Origin: Streptomyces carminius | GTDB lineage: Bacteria > Actinomycetota > Actinomycetes > Streptomycetales > Streptomycetaceae | Assembly (NCBI RefSeq): GCF_002794255.1 | Contig: NZ_PGGW01000058.1 | Location: 40,662-104,661, forward strand | Reading direction: 5' to 3' | DNA: 64,000 nt | Shown: positions 26,076 through 34,221 of the stretch, one piece after another | How positions within the stretch are numbered: position 1 is the stretch's first letter | Layout of the letters: each line of letters starts with the position of its first letter | The notes under the pieces: model-generated | The model's input: the letters and a program-made list of their open reading frames with translations, nothing else | Told to the model about the DNA's origin: nothing | Databases searched by the model: none | Translations under genes and position numbers: made by a program

Positions 26076-26315
26076 TCAGTCCTGTACGAGGTGGTCGAAC
26101 TCGCCGTCCTTGACGCCGAGGAGCATCGCCTCGACCTCGGCGGGGGTGTAGACCAGTGCGGGGCCGTCCGGGAAACGCGAGTTCCGGACGGCCACGTCGC
26201 CACCGGGCAGTCTGGCGAACTCCACGCACGCTCCCTGGGAGTTGCTGTGTCTGCTCTTCTGCCAGACGACCCCGTGGAGGTCCCTGGCTGCCATGCCGTT
26301 GTACGCCTGGGGCAT
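26076..26315 (-). CDS. DUF397 small regulatory protein
   Basis: A 79-residue DUF397 protein, the small partner of XRE/DUF5753 regulators. It has WQKSRHSNSQGACVEFA, VAVRNSRFPDGPALVYTPAE and the C-terminal LGVKDGEFDHL. Many DUF397 proteins bind or counteract the neighbouring XRE regulator. Start ATG 26315; the promoter should be within 26316-26430, where the shared palindrome lies. Convergent with the ATPase gene. Confidence 0.9.
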   Translation of the reverse strand: MPQAYNGMAARDLHGVVWQKSRHSNSQGACVEFARLPGGDVAVRNSRFPDGPALVYTPAEVEAMLLGVKDGEFDHLVQD

Positions 26316-26663
26316 CGGACTCTCCCGGACAGTGCGGTCGGGTGCGGTCGGGTAACTGGAACGGTCAACTTCCTCGGATCATAACTCCGTTCATGTGCGG
26401 ATGCACGTGAAGATGCACGTGCACGACAGCCTGTCACGGGTTCATGACAACGGGTCGAGAAGTGTTCCCCACCGGGCGGCGGCCGTACGGAGCGCACCGT
26501 GCGACCGGGGCAGGGCCACCCGCGGCCGAACCGGACAGGGACCGGTCGGGACCGGACGGGACGGGAACCGGACAGCACGGCCGGCCGGACCGGCGGACGA
26601 AACGGAACCGGGCCCCGGCGCCCCCGCCCCCGGACCCGCTCCCGCCCGCCCACCTGGTGTGCC
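26316..26663. promoter_or_regulatory. Upstream region of the DUF397 gene and end of the ArsR gene
   Basis: The first 110 bp is the DUF397 promoter with the shared operator. The rest, to the ArsR stop at 26664, is very GC-rich and holds no gene I can support. Confidence 0.5.
26411..26425 (-). promoter_or_regulatory. Candidate operator, copy 2 (CGTGCACGTGCATCT on the minus strand)
   Basis: Exact 15/15 match, on the minus strand, to the site at 25214-25228, with the palindrome TGCACGTGCA at 26414-26423. It lies about 96 bases upstream of the DUF397 start and has the same orientation relative to its gene as copy 1 to the ATPase gene. A near copy, TGCACGTGA, is next to it at 26402-26410. Confidence 0.55.
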
Positions 26664-27038
26664 CTATGCCACCGGGTCGTCGGGCCCCCGGTCGAGCAGG
26701 TCGCGCAGTTCTCCCAGCGCCTCGCCCCAGAACCGCTCGTACGGGCTGAGCCAGTCCTGTACCTCGCTGAGCGGACCGGCCTCCAGCCGGTAGTGCCGCT
26801 CACGCCCCATGCGCCGCTCGCTGACCAGACCGGCCTCCCGCAGCACCTTCAGGTGCTCCGAGAGGCTGGGGCGCCGCATGTCGAAGTGGTCGGCCAGCCG
26901 TTGCACGGGCTGTGGCCCCTCCACGCGGAGCAGGCGCAGCACCTCGCGCCGGGTGGCGTTGGCGAGCGCGGCGAAGAGCCGGTCCTCGCGGATCCGGTCC
27001 TCGCGGAGCCGGTCCTCGGGTACGCCGATGGCAGTCAT
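26664..27038 (-). CDS. ArsR-family transcriptional regulator
   Basis: A 124-residue winged-helix repressor of the ArsR/SmtB fold: LFAALANATRREVLRLL, then VQRLADHFDMRRPSLSEHLKVLREAGLVSERRMGRERHY with the recognition helix and wing. No metal-binding cysteine cluster is visible, so it may belong to the group sensing non-metal signals. It is divergent from the ABC transporter gene, its likely target. Start ATG 27038. Two tandem 13-bp repeats in the intervening region are candidate operators. Confidence 0.85.
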   Translation of the reverse strand: MTAIGVPEDRLREDRIREDRLFAALANATRREVLRLLRVEGPQPVQRLADHFDMRRPSLSEHLKVLREAGLVSERRMGRERHYRLEAGPLSEVQDWLSPYERFWGEALGELRDLLDRGPDDPVA

Positions 27039-27389
27039 GTTCCCCCTAGAGAGCCCTCGGGTGGGCGCGGAGGGGGAGGAGGATTCCGGTACCGTCGGTC
27101 AGCGGCTCCGGGCCGCCCGCCTCCGCGTCGATAACTGTGGTCGATAACTGTGGTCAATCAGTGGTCACCCGAATGATCCCCCGCCGATGCCGAAAGCGGA
27201 ACCCTGTCCCGTGGGCTGAACGCCCCCTGGACAAAGGGCCGTACGGTGGTCGGCGGGTGCCGCGCGGAGGCGGCCGGGACGCCTCGCGGCACCCCCTCCG
27301 CACCGCCCGCCCTTGACCTCGAGCCGACTTCACCTTCTACCGTCGTCGTCAGCGTCGGGACGTCGGCGCGGAGGACCGGAGGACCCGCC
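27039..27389. promoter_or_regulatory. Divergent region between arsR and the ABC transporter gene
   Basis: A 351-bp gap without a supported gene. It contains two tandem TCGATAACTGTGG copies (27128-27140 and 27141-27153), followed by a related TCAATCAGTGG at 27154. This AT-rich cluster in GC-rich DNA is a good place for promoter and operator. Confidence 0.55.
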
Positions 27390-29297
27390 ATGAGTATGGA
27401 ATCCGCCGCGTGGAACGCGCTCTACCAGGCGCGCCACGCACCCCAGGACCAGCGCCCCTTCGACCGGGCGACGCTGCGCCGCATCGCGGGCTTCGCCCGG
27501 CCGCACCGGCGGCGGCTGACCCTGTTCCTGCTGCTCAGCACCGTCACCGCGCTGCTGGCCGTGGCCACCCCGGTGCTCGCCGGGCGGGTGGTGAACGTGA
27601 TCGCCGAACAGCCGGCGCCCGAGGGGGCGGCCGGCACCGTCGTCCTGCTGGCCGTGCTGATCGCGGGCATCGCGGTGGCCGAGGCCGCCGTCGGGCTGCT
27701 GGCCCGGTGGCTGTCGTCCCGGATCGGCGAGGGCCTGATCCTGGACCTGCGCACGGCCGTCTTCGACCACGTCCAGCGGATGCCGATCGCCTTCTTCACC
27801 CGCACCCGCACCGGCGCGCTGGTCAGCCGGCTGAACAACGACGTCATCGGCGCCCAGCGGGCCTTCAGCAACACCCTCTCCTCGGTGGTCGGCAACACCG
27901 TCACCCTGCTGCTGACGGTGGCGGTCATGGTGCGGCTGTCCTGGCAGATCACCCTGCTCGCCCTGGTGCTGCTGCCGGTGTTCGTACTGCCCGCGCGGCG
28001 GATGGGCACCCGGCTGGCCCGGCTCTCCCGGGAGGCCGCGAACCACAACGCGGCGATGAGCACCCAGATGACCGAGCGGTTCTCCGCGCCCGGCGCCACC
28101 CTGGTCAAGCTGTTCGGGCGCCCGGCGGACGAGTCGGCGGAGTTCGCGGCACGGGCCCGCCGGGTCCGCGACATCGGGGTGCGCACCGCGATGGTCCAGT
28201 ACGTCTTCCTCACCTCCCTGACCCTCGTCTCCGCCCTCGCCCTGGCCCTGGTCTACGGCCTCGGCGGCCGGTTCGCCCTCAGCGGCGCCCTGGACCCCGG
28301 CGCGGTGGTGGCCCTCGCCCTGCTGCTGACCCGGCTCTACGCCCCGCTGACCGCCCTGGCCGGGGCCCGGGTGGAGGTGATGAGCGCGCTCGTCAGCTTC
28401 CAGCGCGTCTTCGAGGTGCTGGATCTGCGGCCCCTGATCGAGGAGCGCCCGGACGCCCGCGAGGTGCCCGGCGGCCCGGTGGCGGTGGAGTTCGACAGGG
28501 TGGACTTCGCCTACCCGTCCGCCGAGAAGGTCTCCCTGGCCTCCCTGGAGGAGGTCGCCGTGCTCGACGGCCGCGGCGGCGAACAGGTGCTGCACCAGGT
28601 CTCCTTCCGCGCCGAGCCGGGGCAGATGGTCGCCCTGGTGGGCTCCTCGGGCGCGGGCAAGTCCACCATCGCCCAGCTCGTGCCGCGGCTGTACGACACC
28701 GACGGCGGCACGGTGCGGATCGGCGGCGTGGACGTGCGCGAGCTGTCCTTCGCCTCCCTGCGGTCCGTCCTCGGCATGGCCACCCAGGACGGCCACCTCT
28801 TCCACGAGACCATCCGCGCCAACCTCCGCTTCGCCCGGCCGGACGCGGGCGAGGAGGAACTGTGGGAGGTGCTGCGCCGCGCCCGGCTGGAGGAACTGGT
28901 CGCCTCCCTGCCCGACGGACTGGACACCGTCGTCGGCGAACGCGGCTACCGGCTCTCCGGCGGCGAGCGCCAGCGGCTGACCATCGCCCGGCTGCTGCTG
29001 GCCCGGCCCCGGGTGGTGATCCTGGACGAGGCCACCGCGCACCTGGACTCCACCTCCGAGGCCGCCGTCCAGGAGGCGCTGGCCGAGGCGCTGCACGGCC
29101 GCACCTCGGTGGTGATCGCCCACCGGCTGTCCACCGTGCGGGCCGCCGACCAGATCCTGGTGGTGGAGGGGGGACGCATCATCGAGCGCGGCACCCACGA
29201 GGAGCTGCTGGCGGCCGACGGCCGCTACGGCGAGCTGTACCGCACCCAGTTCGCCCCGGGCACCACCGCCGCGTCCGCGCCCGCGCCCGCGTCCTGA
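27390..29297 (+). CDS. ABC transporter, fused permease and ATPase (type IV exporter half)
   Basis: A 635-residue half-transporter with six membrane helices (about residues 35-330) followed by the ATPase domain: Walker A GSSGAGKST near 460, the Q loop ATQDGHLF, signature LSGGERQ and Walker B VVILDEAT, then the H loop IAHRLSTV. It should work as a homodimer or with an unseen partner. The ATG at 27390 has GGAGG 6 bases upstream. A 30-residue linker in the ATPase domain (SAEKVSLASLEEVAVLDGRGG) is longer than usual. A terminator hairpin follows. Confidence 0.92.
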   Translation: MSMESAAWNALYQARHAPQDQRPFDRATLRRIAGFARPHRRRLTLFLLLSTVTALLAVATPVLAGRVVNVIAEQPAPEGAAGTVVLLAVLIAGIAVAEAAVGLLARWLSSRIGEGLILDLRTAVFDHVQRMPIAFFTRTRTGALVSRLNNDVIGAQRAFSNTLSSVVGNTVTLLLTVAVMVRLSWQITLLALVLLPVFVLPARRMGTRLARLSREAANHNAAMSTQMTERFSAPGATLVKLFGRPADESAEFAARARRVRDIGVRTAMVQYVFLTSLTLVSALALALVYGLGGRFALSGALDPGAVVALALLLTRLYAPLTALAGARVEVMSALVSFQRVFEVLDLRPLIEERPDAREVPGGPVAVEFDRVDFAYPSAEKVSLASLEEVAVLDGRGGEQVLHQVSFRAEPGQMVALVGSSGAGKSTIAQLVPRLYDTDGGTVRIGGVDVRELSFASLRSVLGMATQDGHLFHETIRANLRFARPDAGEEELWEVLRRARLEELVASLPDGLDTVVGERGYRLSGGERQRLTIARLLLARPRVVILDEATAHLDSTSEAAVQEALAEALHGRTSVVIAHRLSTVRAADQILVVEGGRIIERGTHEELLAADGRYGELYRTQFAPGTTAASAPAPAS

Positions 29298-29303
29298 GCC
29301 GCT

Positions 29304-29347
29304 GTTCCCGCCGCCGTCCGGTACCGGTCCCGGACGGCGGCGGGAAC
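29304..29347. terminator. Hairpin after the ABC transporter gene
   Basis: Perfect 18-bp stem (29304-29321 with 29330-29347) and an 8-base loop, 7 bases after the stop, between convergent genes. Confidence 0.75.
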
Positions 29348-29366
29348 AAGCCGGGAACACCGGCCC

Positions 29367-30194
29367 TCAGACCAGGGACTCCAGGAGCGCCAGGGACTCG
29401 GCCGGCGTACGGGCCCGGGCGCGCAGCGCCCCGTACCGCTGCCGCCACACCCGCGCCTGAGCGCGCCGGGTGATGATCCGGTCCCCGGCCCGGACCGCCG
29501 TCAGCCGGTCCCCGGCCGGCTCCAGCACCGTGAAACCGCCCTCGGCCCCGCCGGGATGGCCCTCCACCGCGGTGGGCATCACCTGGATCTCCACATGCCG
29601 CCGCCGCGCCAGTTCCACCAGATGTCCGAGCTGCCCGCACAGCACCTCCCGGCCCCCGTACGGGCGGTGCAGGACGGCCTCCTCCAGCACGCAGGTGACC
29701 AGCGGCGGGGGCTGCCGCTCCAGCAGCTCACCGGCCGCCGCCTGCGCGGCGGCCTCCCGCTCCACCGTCCCGTCGTCCAGCGGCGGACGGGCCGCGTGCA
29801 GGACGGCGCGCGCGTAGTCCTCCGTCCGCAGCGGCTCCGGAACGGCCGCGGGGGCGTAGGCGTGCCACGCGGTGAGCGACGGCTGCCCGTCGTGACCGCC
29901 CCGGTACAGCCGCGCGGCGCGCACCTCCTCCACCACCTCCACCGCGGCGGCCAGGACACCGTCCGAGCCCAGCACCCCGTCGGACGCACGCAGGAAGTCC
30001 GGCCGCGGCACCCGGACCCCGGTCTCCACCGACGCCACCATGTGGACGCTGTAACCGATCCGCGGACCCAGCTCGGCCTGGGTCAGCCCACTCCGCTTGC
30101 GCAGGGCCTTGACCTGTCTCCCGACACAGCGCAGGACCGCCTCCCCGTCCACGAGCCCGTACGCCCGGTCCATCCGGTCCGTCCCGTCCGTCAT
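29367..30194 (-). CDS. XRE-family regulator with DUF5753 (second copy)
   Basis: A 275-residue HTH/DUF5753 regulator with VGRQVKALRKRSGLTQAELG and YSVHMVASVETGVR in the HTH, and EDYARAVLHAARPP, HRPYGGREVLCGQLGHL and VQVMPT-like VEIQVMPTAVEGHPGG in the sensor domain. It is the last gene of a three-gene set, and its ATG overlaps the stop of the hypothetical gene upstream by 4 bp. The next gene downstream is the convergent ABC transporter gene. No DUF397 partner is present here. Confidence 0.85.
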   Translation of the reverse strand: MTDGTDRMDRAYGLVDGEAVLRCVGRQVKALRKRSGLTQAELGPRIGYSVHMVASVETGVRVPRPDFLRASDGVLGSDGVLAAAVEVVEEVRAARLYRGGHDGQPSLTAWHAYAPAAVPEPLRTEDYARAVLHAARPPLDDGTVEREAAAQAAAGELLERQPPPLVTCVLEEAVLHRPYGGREVLCGQLGHLVELARRRHVEIQVMPTAVEGHPGGAEGGFTVLEPAGDRLTAVRAGDRIITRRAQARVWRQRYGALRARARTPAESLALLESLV

Positions 30195-30724
30195 GCCCCC
30201 TCCCCGAGCAGCAGCCGCCCCAGCGCGACGAACCGGGACACGGCGGCGGGCGGGCACAGCGGGCCGGGGCACCGCGGCGGGACGCACCAGTAGGCCCGGC
30301 CGGGCCGGCACTCCGTCAGGTCCGGGTGCGGCACGCCCAGTCGCGTGCCCTCGCCCAGGCACTCAGCGCCGGTGCGGTCCCGCTCCCACGCCCACTCCCG
30401 CTCCGCGCCGGCGCGGACCAGGGCGTAGTAGCGCCGCCAGTAGGCACCGGCGAACACCGGCCCGCCGCACAGCGCGTCGCGCAGACGGGCGTCCACGGCG
30501 CCGGGCTCCCGCGCGGCGGTCGCCGCGTACACCAGCGCCGCCGGGAGCCGTACCGCCGAGAACACCTCACCGCACCACAGGAGCGCCACCCCGTGGGTCT
30601 CCCACTCCGCGCGGGCTGCGGCACGGTCCGGTGCCGCGCCGAGCAGCCACCGCGCGGCGGCCTCCCCGGCCCCGGCTCCGGCCGGTCCGTACGCCCCGGT
30701 GCGCGGCTCGGCCCGACCGGTCAC
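30191..30724 (-). CDS. Hypothetical protein, prim-pol N-terminal-like
   Basis: A 177-residue protein with EWETHGVALLWCGEVFSAVRLPAALVYAA and several cysteines near the end (CLGEGTRLGVPHPDLTEC, WCVPPRCPGPLC). It resembles the short proteins that flank XRE regulators in Streptomyces and are related to the N-terminal region of bifunctional primase-polymerases, but no catalytic residue can be assigned. GTG 30724 overlaps the stop upstream (GTGA), and its own stop overlaps the ATG of the XRE gene (ATGA). Confidence 0.65.
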   Translation of the reverse strand: MTGRAEPRTGAYGPAGAGAGEAAARWLLGAAPDRAAARAEWETHGVALLWCGEVFSAVRLPAALVYAATAAREPGAVDARLRDALCGGPVFAGAYWRRYYALVRAGAEREWAWERDRTGAECLGEGTRLGVPHPDLTECRPGRAYWCVPPRCPGPLCPPAAVSRFVALGRLLLGEGA

Positions 30725-31302
30725 CGCAGTCCCTCCGCTCCGTGGCACCGGAACGCCTCGGCCAGTCGGCACCCGATGTCCCGGCCGTGCATGAGCCGCA
30801 GCGGGGCAGCGGCCGGCTCGGCCCATGGCGGGGTGTCCCACCGGGTTCCGTGCGAGGGAGGCAGTGCCACCCATCCGCCCGTCCCGGTACGCACCTCCAC
30901 CGGCCGACGGCCCGAGACGGCAGCGGCTTCGCCGCCGGTGCCGGACAGCACCAGGAGGACGGCCCGCCCACCCATGACGATGCACGGCACCCGCGCCTCT
31001 CTCTCCAGCATGACCAACGCCGCCATGCCCACCAGACGGGGAACCACCAGCGCGTCGAAGGCGGCCGTGGGAGCGATGAGCGCCGCCCCGGGCGCTTGCG
31101 ACAGACGCCCGGCGGCCTCCGCGGCGGGAAGGGCATCCAGCGGGCCGGGCACGGGATGCGCTCCCGGCGCGGAACAGCCGGGGTTTTCGCAGGTGCACCC
31201 CCGCCGAGGCCGGTACCGATGGCCGACCACGATCGGCCACCCCAGGATGCCGCTGTAGACGCGGACGGCCGCCTGCGGATCACGGGTATTGATCGGCTGC
31301 AC
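30721..31302 (-). CDS. Bifunctional primase/polymerase N-terminal-like protein
   Basis: A 193-residue protein whose start GWPIVVGHRYRPRRGCTC and ENPGCSAPGAHPVPG matches the Cys-containing N-terminal region of Streptomyces prim-pol-like proteins (CxC-x4-C-x3-GAHP). The helicase and the rest of a true primase are absent, and the typical catalytic aspartates are not evident, so I expect a regulatory or inactive domain. It opens a three-gene run in which each gene overlaps the next by 4 bp. ATG 31302. Confidence 0.6.
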   Translation of the reverse strand: MQPINTRDPQAAVRVYSGILGWPIVVGHRYRPRRGCTCENPGCSAPGAHPVPGPLDALPAAEAAGRLSQAPGAALIAPTAAFDALVVPRLVGMAALVMLEREARVPCIVMGGRAVLLVLSGTGGEAAAVSGRRPVEVRTGTGGWVALPPSHGTRWDTPPWAEPAAAPLRLMHGRDIGCRLAEAFRCHGAEGLR

Positions 31303-31372
31303 GCCGAAACCCCCAAGTAATCAGGTTCTCACGGAAAGTGACTCCGCCGAGAGTGATCCCTCAGGGAACGGC

Positions 31373-31397
31373 CGACCCCTCAGAATCTGAGGGGTCG
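31373..31397 (-). terminator. Hairpin after the XRE/TPR regulator gene
   Basis: Perfect 11-bp arms (31373-31383 with 31387-31397) around AAT, 15 bases past the stop of the minus-strand gene ending at 31412. Confidence 0.6.
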
Positions 31398-31411
31398 TTG
31401 ACCAGGGGGCG

Positions 31412-32656
31412 TCAGTGCACCAGCTCCATGTTCTTCACCAGCCCCGACAGGGCCGCCGCCTGCGAGGGCACCCCCACCCTGACCAGGTCTGACACCAGTG
31501 CACGGGCCATGGGGTGCCCGCAGACGTAATAAGGCGCTCCGTGCGCCGCCTCGCGCAACTTCACCACAGCCGCGGGGTTGCGGCCCAGCTGATGAAGAGC
31601 CCGTGCCTCGTCGATCGCATGATGGGTACGGCGCTCCCTGCTCGGCACCGCCTTGAGATCGACCTCTTTCACGCGTGTGAGCCCGACATCCGGCTGGTCC
31701 ACCTCCACGCCCGCCTCCGTCGCGTGCACCAGCACGTTCCCCCGCCCGAACACCGTGTGCGACTCCAGGTCGTTCCAGTCGGGCCCGAGCCTGTCGGCGT
31801 CCTCCAGCGCCGCGTCGATCCGCGCCCAGGCATCGTCCTTCCGCAGCCCGCGGGCGAACGCGATGGCACACCGCAATTGCAGGGCGCCCCGCAACGACAG
31901 TGCGGCCGGCTCCGGCCGACGGGCCGCCGCGTACGGTTCCAGCTCCCGCAGCGCCGCCTCCGCCACCGTCACCGTCTCCCACATGGACGCCTGGTGCAGC
32001 AGCGCTCCGCACCGGTCCCATGCCACCGCCGCTTTCAGCAAGGGGTCGTCCAGCCGGGAGGCCGCCCCGGCAGCCACCTCCGACGCGAACCAGGCGAAGT
32101 CCGGGTACCCCAGCAGGTTCAGGGCGGTGCGCGCCGTACGGGCGGCGTCCACCACCAGCCGCAGCGCCTTCCCGCGTTCCTCCGGCCCGGCGCTCAACAA
32201 CGCGGTGTTCAGGTCCTCGACCACCGGCGGCAGCAGGCGGGCCACCTCCGGCAGATTCGCCGCCTGCCGCGCCGTGTTGGCTTTCCGCAGCGTCTTCCGC
32301 ACTCCGGTCAGGTCCACCGGCCCGCTCAGCGGAGCCAGCCCCGGGTGCCCGGACAGGATCAGACTGGTACGGCGCATCGCCGTACGCAGAGCCGGGATAC
32401 AGGAGTGCGCCAGGCTCCCGCCCTCCCGCTGGAGGCGGTAGGGCTGTCCCAGCAGCCACACCACATCGACGTCACACCGCTCGGCGATAGCGGTGATGAC
32501 GCTGTACCGGTCCAAGGGGACCCGCCCGGACTCCACGTTCGCCAGCCACACCTCCGACCGCGACAGGAAATCGGCGAGTTCCCGCTGTGTCAGTCCAGCC
32601 GCAGTGCGGGCGATCCGTACACGAGTTCCAATGTGCTCGTCATCGACACGGGGCAT
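31412..32656 (-). CDS. XRE-family regulator with helical-repeat C-terminal domain
   Basis: A 414-residue protein. The HTH is at the start (GTRVRIARTAAGLTQRELADFL and EVWLANVESGRVPLDRYSV). The remainder, about residues 90-400, is all alpha-helical and reads like degenerate TPR repeats (NTARQAANLPEVARLL, ARTALNLLGYPDF, HQASMWETVTVAEAALREL). This architecture is common in Streptomyces sensors and resembles quorum-type RRNPP regulators, though no peptide partner is visible. Start ATG 32656; the upstream region to 32977 is not coding. Confidence 0.78.
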   Translation of the reverse strand: MPRVDDEHIGTRVRIARTAAGLTQRELADFLSRSEVWLANVESGRVPLDRYSVITAIAERCDVDVVWLLGQPYRLQREGGSLAHSCIPALRTAMRRTSLILSGHPGLAPLSGPVDLTGVRKTLRKANTARQAANLPEVARLLPPVVEDLNTALLSAGPEERGKALRLVVDAARTARTALNLLGYPDFAWFASEVAAGAASRLDDPLLKAAVAWDRCGALLHQASMWETVTVAEAALRELEPYAAARRPEPAALSLRGALQLRCAIAFARGLRKDDAWARIDAALEDADRLGPDWNDLESHTVFGRGNVLVHATEAGVEVDQPDVGLTRVKEVDLKAVPSRERRTHHAIDEARALHQLGRNPAAVVKLREAAHGAPYYVCGHPMARALVSDLVRVGVPSQAAALSGLVKNMELVH

Positions 32657-32977
32657 ACCGGCCTCCGCTGTGCTGGTTGTGTTCCCGACGCTCAGAACGG
32701 TACTGCCAGGAAGAACCCGTACGCCCCCGAATGCGCGAGATGCGTCCCTCTACAGGTCAATCCCGCCGCGTGGAAAGCCCACAGGGCCTTGACGGGTGAC
32801 CCACCGCCCAGTTGTCGCCAGGAATCGGCACGCTCCAAACAGGCGTAACCGAGCACGGCGCGGAACATGGACCGGAGGAAACCCGTTCATTGTCGACGAA
32901 TGCCCCACCGGACAGGACAAGAACAGTGGGCGGACCAGGCGCGGCACCGGAGCCGAGCAGCAGGAAGCCGGGGAGGG
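32657..32977. other. Intergenic region, no recognised gene
   Basis: A 321-bp gap between the XRE/TPR gene start and the flavoprotein stop, both on the minus strand. Its left half should contain the XRE/TPR promoter. No RNA gene, repeat or coding frame was recognised. Confidence 0.45.
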
Positions 32978-33541
32978 CTACCCAGCCACCTCCGCAAGAA
33001 CCTCCAGTACCGCCGACCACGGAAGCTCACGCTCTGCCGGCCCTTCGCGGGGCTCGTACAGGGGCCAGACGTCCGAACCGTAGACCAGGTGGACGCCTCC
33101 CGCACGCAGAGCATCTATGTGACGCCGCCATGCGGGGTGACGGGCGTGGGCCGCGTTCACACGGGGGAAGACGACGACGGGCAGGCCGAGGGTGCCGATA
33201 GCCTCCCCCACCTGCGTCAATGCCTGGTTGTCCATCACGCCGGTCGCGAGTTTCGCAACCGTGTTGGCCGACGCGGGAGCCACGACGTAGCAGTCGGCCA
33301 CCGGATGCGGCCGGGGCTCCCCGCTGAGACGCGGCTGGTCACGGACGGGCAATCCGGTCAACCTCTCCAGACGCCCGGCCTCACCGTTCGCCCGTAGCCA
33401 CTGCCCCGCCGTCGGTGTCAGAGTTACTGCGACCCGCCAGCCTCGCTCGATCGCGGGCTCGACCAGACCGGTCCGCAGGGTCTCGACTCCCCCCGCCGCA
33501 GTGCCGACGACTCCCAAAACTCCGCGCTTTTCTGTCCTCAC
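32978..33541 (-). CDS. Flavoprotein of the HFCD/PPC decarboxylase fold
   Basis: A 187-residue Rossmann-like flavoprotein. Visible are VLGVVGTAAGGVETL at the N-terminus, VAVTLTPTAGQWL, the flavin-binding VVAPASANTVAKLATGVMDNQ near residues 90-110 and LPVVVFPRVNAAHARHPAW. The family includes phosphopantothenoylcysteine decarboxylase and EpiD-type peptide decarboxylases; the HFCD histidine motif is not evident, so the substrate is open. In Streptomyces such flavoproteins often sit next to HTH or TPR proteins. GTG 33541 is supported by GGATGG. Confidence 0.75.
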   Translation of the reverse strand: MRTEKRGVLGVVGTAAGGVETLRTGLVEPAIERGWRVAVTLTPTAGQWLRANGEAGRLERLTGLPVRDQPRLSGEPRPHPVADCYVVAPASANTVAKLATGVMDNQALTQVGEAIGTLGLPVVVFPRVNAAHARHPAWRRHIDALRAGGVHLVYGSDVWPLYEPREGPAERELPWSAVLEVLAEVAG

Positions 33542-33635
33542 CGCACCATCCTGCACCGCTGAGCCATCACGAATACCTCGGATGAAACGGCGCCTCCGGC
33601 ACCAGCCGCTCAACAATCCCCACAAACTGTCGCAC

Positions 33636-34103
33636 TCACCACTTGCTTGAGCAGTCGGCCTCGGTCCAGATCGCCTGGAGGTCACGGCAGACAATGGTGA
33701 GCGTGCCGCCCCAGCAGGCGATCTCGTGGCTGCAGCCGTCCCTGTGCGGCAGGATCTCGTCGAGAATCACAGTCCCGAGGCCCGCCCCTCGGTCCTCGTC
33801 GGTGGGATCGATGATGAAGCTGGACACCCCTGTGTAGCGAATGACGAGGTCGTGGTCATGCTTCCAGCAGTTGTGCTGGAATTCGACCTCTATCTCCTCG
33901 CCGCCGGCGCTCCGGACGGCCCTAGGCGTCAGATCCTTGACGCATCGTCTGCTCTGGAAGTCGTAGTGGTCCGTGTCAGTGGCGAAGGCCCGAGCACCCG
34001 GCGGCAGATCACCAGAGATCGAGGGCAGATGGTCAAGGTAGCGAGCCGGTTCCAAGACCCCTGACAGGTCACCGACCTGCGCATCGAGATTGAGGTACTC
34101 CAT
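33636..34103 (-). CDS. Hypothetical protein, tightly conserved fold suspected
   Basis: A 155-residue soluble protein starting MEYLNLDAQVGDLSGVLEPA. It contains the charged blocks DTDHYDFQSRRCVKDLTPRAV and VEFQHNCWKHDHDLVIRYTGVSSF, and ends ACWGGTLTIVCRDLQAIW. It looks like a mostly beta immunity-type or small regulatory protein, but I do not recognise a named family. It is separated by 94 bp from the flavoprotein gene and faces the regulator remnant at 34222 across 118 bp. Confidence 0.6.
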   Translation of the reverse strand: MEYLNLDAQVGDLSGVLEPARYLDHLPSISGDLPPGARAFATDTDHYDFQSRRCVKDLTPRAVRSAGGEEIEVEFQHNCWKHDHDLVIRYTGVSSFIIDPTDEDRGAGLGTVILDEILPHRDGCSHEIACWGGTLTIVCRDLQAIWTEADCSSKW

Positions 34104-34221
34104 CGACCTTCGCCCCTGCTCGTGGCTTCCTCCTGGCCGAAGAATCGTCGCACGGACTCACCAAACGAGATGACGCCTTGTGTGCTCTGTGCACATGAGC
34201 CGCTCCTCTCGGTAAGATTGA

